A stretch of DNA of 37,260 nt from Phocaeicola plebeius. GTDB taxonomy: Bacteria; Bacteroidota; Bacteroidia; Bacteroidales; Bacteroidaceae. Both the position numbers and the translations under genes were made by a program. This document shows, in pieces, positions 36,001-37,260 of this stretch (its first letter is position 1; the number at the start of each line of letters is the position of its first letter). The notes beneath the pieces were generated by a model, which saw only the letters and a list, made by a program, of their open reading frames with translations, had not been told where the DNA came from and did not search any database. The stretch spans positions 1-37,260 of the forward strand of contig SFDG01000012.1 in the NCBI GenBank assembly GCA_004558305.1, given 5' to 3'.

Positions 36001-36326
36001 ATGCGGAAACGGCTGTAGTCGTGAAGAATGTTCTGCAGGGCTTCTGCAGCCGTGCGGCGCAGGGCCGCTTCTTCCTGCCCGGTCGCCGCTTGCAGCACCT
36101 TCAGGTAGCCGTCGGAGGCGGAATCCCCTTGAGCAAGGCCGTACAACTGGCTCAAGATACGGTTTTTCATCTCCGCTGTAGCCTTGTTGGTAAAGGTGAC
36201 AGCCAATATCTTGCGGTAAGCACGCGGGTCCTCCATCAACTGGCGGATATAGTGTACCGCCAGCGTGAAAGTCTTTCCGGAGCCGGCCGAAGCCTTGTAG
36301 ACGAGTAGTTGCGGATGTTGTTTCAT
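33096..36326 (-). CDS. addA: AddA-type UvrD-family helicase-nuclease
   Basis: The 1076-residue protein is an SF1 helicase fused to a nuclease domain. Motifs in order are Walker A ASAGSGKT (12-19), Ia VTFTNKATAEMKNRI, II DEFQDTSR (395-402), III GDIKQSIYRWRNGD, V LSIHKSKGLEYHTVLLPF, VI LNLLYVAFTRACKNLIVWG and the C-terminal nuclease RPDRVM (Asp1016) with VVVDFKFG (Asp1029, Lys1031). It forms the addA-addB repair pair. The start MKQHPQLLVYKASAGSGKT at 36326 is chosen because upstream codons (from 36386) would run through the TATCTTTG promoter box. It is transcribed away from the decayed right-hand end. Confidence 0.94.
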   Translation of the reverse strand: MKQHPQLLVYKASAGSGKTFTLAVHYIRQLMEDPRAYRKILAVTFTNKATAEMKNRILSQLYGLAQGDSASDGYLKVLQAATGQEEAALRRTAAEALQNILHDYSRFRIETIDSFFQSVMRNLARELELGANLSIELNNAEVLDDAVDSLIEKLDRRSPVLSWLLDFIEERIASDKSWKMAREVKGFGQNIFNEQYIEKGAQVRQRLEDPSFIPSFRRQLEELRTEALEQMKGFADQFKGMLELNGLSPNDLKSGSRGIGSYFNKLAIGKLSDDVCNATVMKCLSSPEEWTTKTSPHRSNILQLAGNELIPLLQTAEKFRPNNLRILNSCDLTLRYLNHLRLLAHIDREVRLQNQLHGRFLLSDTNALLHGLIQKGDASFVYEKIGTTIDTVMIDEFQDTSRMQWENFRLLLEESLAQKEGSLLVGDIKQSIYRWRNGDWKILAGIGNDPAFRIRPCTLDTNWRSEARIVRFNNALFSAACQVLSERFQNEHGVACEELEAAYSDVRQRTAQPDEQGFVRLRFLADTDAHPYAETQLYELAQETRRLVDSGVRTSDIAILVRKNRTIPTIADYFEQHTPFRIVSDEAFRLDASLALNTMMDALRYLTQPDDRIALGRLALTYQCDILHRPIDRSLLLLDHPDHYLPAAFLLQQNDLRLLPLYELLERLFDLFGLQAIEHQDAYLCAFYDAVTQYLTDHSSDPTAFLTYWDEKMGAKTIPSGELEGIRILSIHKSKGLEYHTVLLPFCDWKMENETFNHLIWCTPDGKGQGIAPFDELDLVPVNYSATMAASIFRSSYTEEQLQLWVDNLNLLYVAFTRACKNLIVWGKQNQRNTVSELLAEALPRMEQELDLQHPDPEEADDESLSYELGRLCPSKAPTAPTSGNRLTTPGTAVALRIESLQTHVEFRQSNQSAAFLQGDEEEEAASRQYIRQGQLLHAVFASIGQASDLTQALARLRFEGVIATEQQEQQVRQLAEWALNHPQVKSWYDGSWTLYNECSILFTDADGQVKTQRPDRVMMKGGKVVVVDFKFGKPKERYQQQVSDYMQLLKGMGYPHVEGYLWYVFRNEIEPVTLS

Positions 36327-36371
36327 ATCTCTGTAAAAATAGGTAGCGTTCTCAATTATTGTTTCGGTGGT

Positions 36372-36379
36372 CAAAGATA
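36372..36379 (-). promoter_or_regulatory. -7 box of addA-addB
   Basis: TATCTTTG on the minus strand predicts a leader of about 39 bases before the addA ATG. There is no convincing -33 element. Confidence 0.5.
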
Positions 36380-36447
36380 CAACCAAAAACTGAGAATGAG
36401 GACAGATTTCGGAAGAAAACGCGCTCAGCCAAGTTCTCTCAGCTCAT

Positions 36448-36706
36448 ATATTAAATAGGTATGTAAACAATCTCGATGACATCGACACTTCGCTGATGAG
36501 CAGCCACGAGACCTATCTGAAAAACCGGGGGCTATGTCCGAACACCACCTCTTTCTATATGCGCAACCAGCGTGCCGTCTACAACCAGGCTGTCCGGCAG
36601 GGACTCACTCCGCAGAACCATCCCTTCGACGCGCATCTATCTGAAGTCGTTCGGAAACACCCATGTCGACTGTGCCAACCGAAAGGTGATCAGTGCCATA
36701 GCATAA
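36448..36706 (+). pseudogene. Tyrosine recombinase (integrase) remnant with internal deletion
   Basis: Two pieces of one Bacteroidetes-type phage integrase are fused. Piece 1 (about 36448-36630) encodes part of the SAM-like core-binding domain: LNRYVNNLDDIDTSLM, YLKNRGLCPNTTSFYMRN and RAVYNQAVRQGLTPQNHPF. Piece 2 (about 36626-36706, shifted one frame) encodes the extreme C-terminus, STRIYLKSFGNTHVDCANRK, ending in TAA at 36704-36706; its Tyr at 36638-36640 aligns with the catalytic nucleophile. The whole catalytic domain with the Arg-His-Arg residues is missing, and so is the N-terminus. It is not functional and marks a former integrative element. The 198 bases from 36707 to 36904 hold nothing I can support. 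Confidence 0.8.
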
Positions 36707-36904
36707 AGGAAGGAGGAAAAACGATGATGTCGGGAAAGGTCTTCTTCTCTTGGTAAGAGAAGCATTTAATCGATGGCAAATGTAGGAAAAAATTTTCAAA
36801 CTGCCTAAGAATTATGGAATTATCTTTGATAAACAGGTGAAATTTGGGCTTTTGTCATTGCTATCATGATTATTGGTTACTGATTGGATGGTTCTCAAAA
36901 AGCG

Positions 36905-36970
36905 CAGGTATCTGCGTTGGCTCTTGCAGGTATCTGCGATGGGCATCTCAGGTATCTGCGTTGAGCATCG
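36905..36970. repeat. Three tandem 22-bp repeats
   Basis: The block CAGGTATCTGCG begins at 36905, 36927 and 36949, exactly 22 bases apart, each followed by a 10-base variable part. A degenerate fourth start (CAG) lies at 36971. In copies 1 and 2 the core sits in GCAGGTATCTGC, a GCAG/CTGC dyad. There are no unique spacers, so it is not a CRISPR array. Confidence 0.85.
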
Positions 36971-36982
36971 CAGCCGGGAGGG

Positions 36983-37101
36983 CGTGACAACGTGACAACA
37001 TATACTATAAAAAACCGTGGAAATGGAAATTAACGAACTATATAGTAAGCGAATTTCCCGTTTGGGGGATTTTCTATATATACCGTTGTCACGTTGTCAC
37101 G
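36983..37101. repeat. 119-bp concentric imperfect palindrome with 9-mer iteron arms
   Basis: Outer arms are perfect 17-bp inverted repeats at 36983-36999 and 37085-37101; each arm is nearly two copies of the 9-mer CGTGACAAC. Inside are GGAAATT (37025-37031) / AATTTCC (37052-37058), and in the middle the perfect 10-mer palindrome ACTATATAGT (37037-37046). All three dyads share the same centre near 37042. No target-site duplication is visible. Confidence 0.85.
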
Positions 37102-37119
37102 TAAGCATCCAATCCTTAT

Positions 37120-37151
37120 TTTGTCGGTATGAAATCTAATCACGACCTTTG
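37120..37151 (+). promoter_or_regulatory. Possible promoter pointing out of the right edge
   Basis: TTTG (37120-37123) and GACCTTTG (37144-37151) are 20 bases apart; the second differs from TAnnTTTG only at the first base (GA for TA). Any gene it serves lies beyond the window. Confidence 0.3.
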
Positions 37152-37218
37152 CGCCATAATTACTCAAGTTTCGGATTTAGGCTGATGGCATAGATTGGGG
37201 CACAAAAAAGGCTTTGAG

Positions 37219-37241
37219 AATTTCCGAATGTCACGGAAATT
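37219..37241. repeat. 8-bp hairpin near the right edge
   Basis: AATTTCCG (37219-37226) pairs with CGGAAATT (37234-37241) around a 7-base loop. Its arms repeat the GGAAATT/AATTTCC inner pair of the palindrome at 36983-37101. Confidence 0.5.
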
Positions 37242-37260
37242 TAGTAATTTAGAAGTGCCC

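Noticed and set aside
36905..36970. CRISPR array.
   Set aside because: The repeats are 22 bases end to end with only 10 semi-conserved bases between cores, there are only three copies, and there are no unique spacers or cas genes.
36983..37101. Insertion sequence bounded by the 17-bp inverted repeats.
   Set aside because: The 85-base interior has no transposase and no target-site duplication flanks the arms. A miniature element remains possible and is kept as one hypothesis in the findings.
36983..37101. Rho-independent terminator.
   Set aside because: The outer stem encloses 85 bases, no T run follows, and no upstream functional gene ends here.

Overview
The window is a chromosomal segment from a member of the Bacteroidales (Bacteroides or a close relative). 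The evidence is the gene content (DUF4296, DUF4738 and DUF1573 proteins, HU-CCDC81/SPOR protein, a long eukaryote-like IleRS, two-ACT SerB, AddAB-type nuclease), the repeated Bacteroidetes promoter signature (TAnnTTTG, often with TTTG about 20 bases upstream), and the near absence of Shine-Dalgarno sequences. Species cannot be assigned from the sequence alone.

Layout. 1-1.5 kb: tRNA-Lys(CTT) and the Na+/Ser-Thr symporter SstT, both on the minus strand. 1.6-7.6 kb (plus): ileS, a DksA-like protein, lspA, a DUF4296 lipoprotein and a small unknown gene, the last three linked by ATGA overlaps; hairpin terminators follow ileS and the DksA-like gene. 7.6-9.1 kb: a DUF1573 periplasmic protein (minus) and a SpoU/TrmH RNA methyltransferase (plus). 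9.1-17 kb (minus): a metallophosphoesterase lipoprotein, a small beta-rich exported protein, TamB, then aguA-aguB converting agmatine to putrescine. 17.2-18.7 kb (plus): a POT-type peptide transporter. 18.7-25.7 kb (minus): HU-CCDC81/SPOR protein, zinc-ribbon FHA protein, a group-B-like [FeFe] hydrogenase and its three maturases HydE, HydG and HydF, tightly packed and possibly one transcript. 25.8-29.2 kb (plus): DUF4738 lipoprotein, serB, rhlE, terminator. 29.3-30 kb: a thioredoxin-fold exported protein that has lost CxxC, behind a structured leader. 30.2-36.3 kb (minus): addA-addB double-strand-break repair nuclease. 36.4-37.26 kb: non-coding and decayed DNA with a collapsed tyrosine-recombinase pseudogene, three 22-bp tandem repeats and a 119-bp concentric palindrome.

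How the genes work together. Most of the window is core housekeeping: translation (tRNA-Lys, IleRS, RNA methyltransferase, RhlE), envelope biogenesis (LspA, lipoproteins, TamB), amino-acid and peptide uptake (SstT, POT), serine and putrescine synthesis, and recombinational repair. The hydrogenase block is the main metabolic module: HydA plus all three H-cluster maturases should allow fermentative H2 metabolism without other maturation genes.

Points most worth following up: the IleRS carries an altered class I signature, GIHH in place of HxGH, a swap linked to mupirocin hyper-resistance; the complete hydrogenase operon sits behind an FHA/HU-SPOR pair; the thioredoxin-like gene has a pseudoknot-capable leader; and the right-hand end holds a mobile-element scar beside an unexplained concentric palindrome. 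I did not find a clearly new multi-gene defence or mobile system here.
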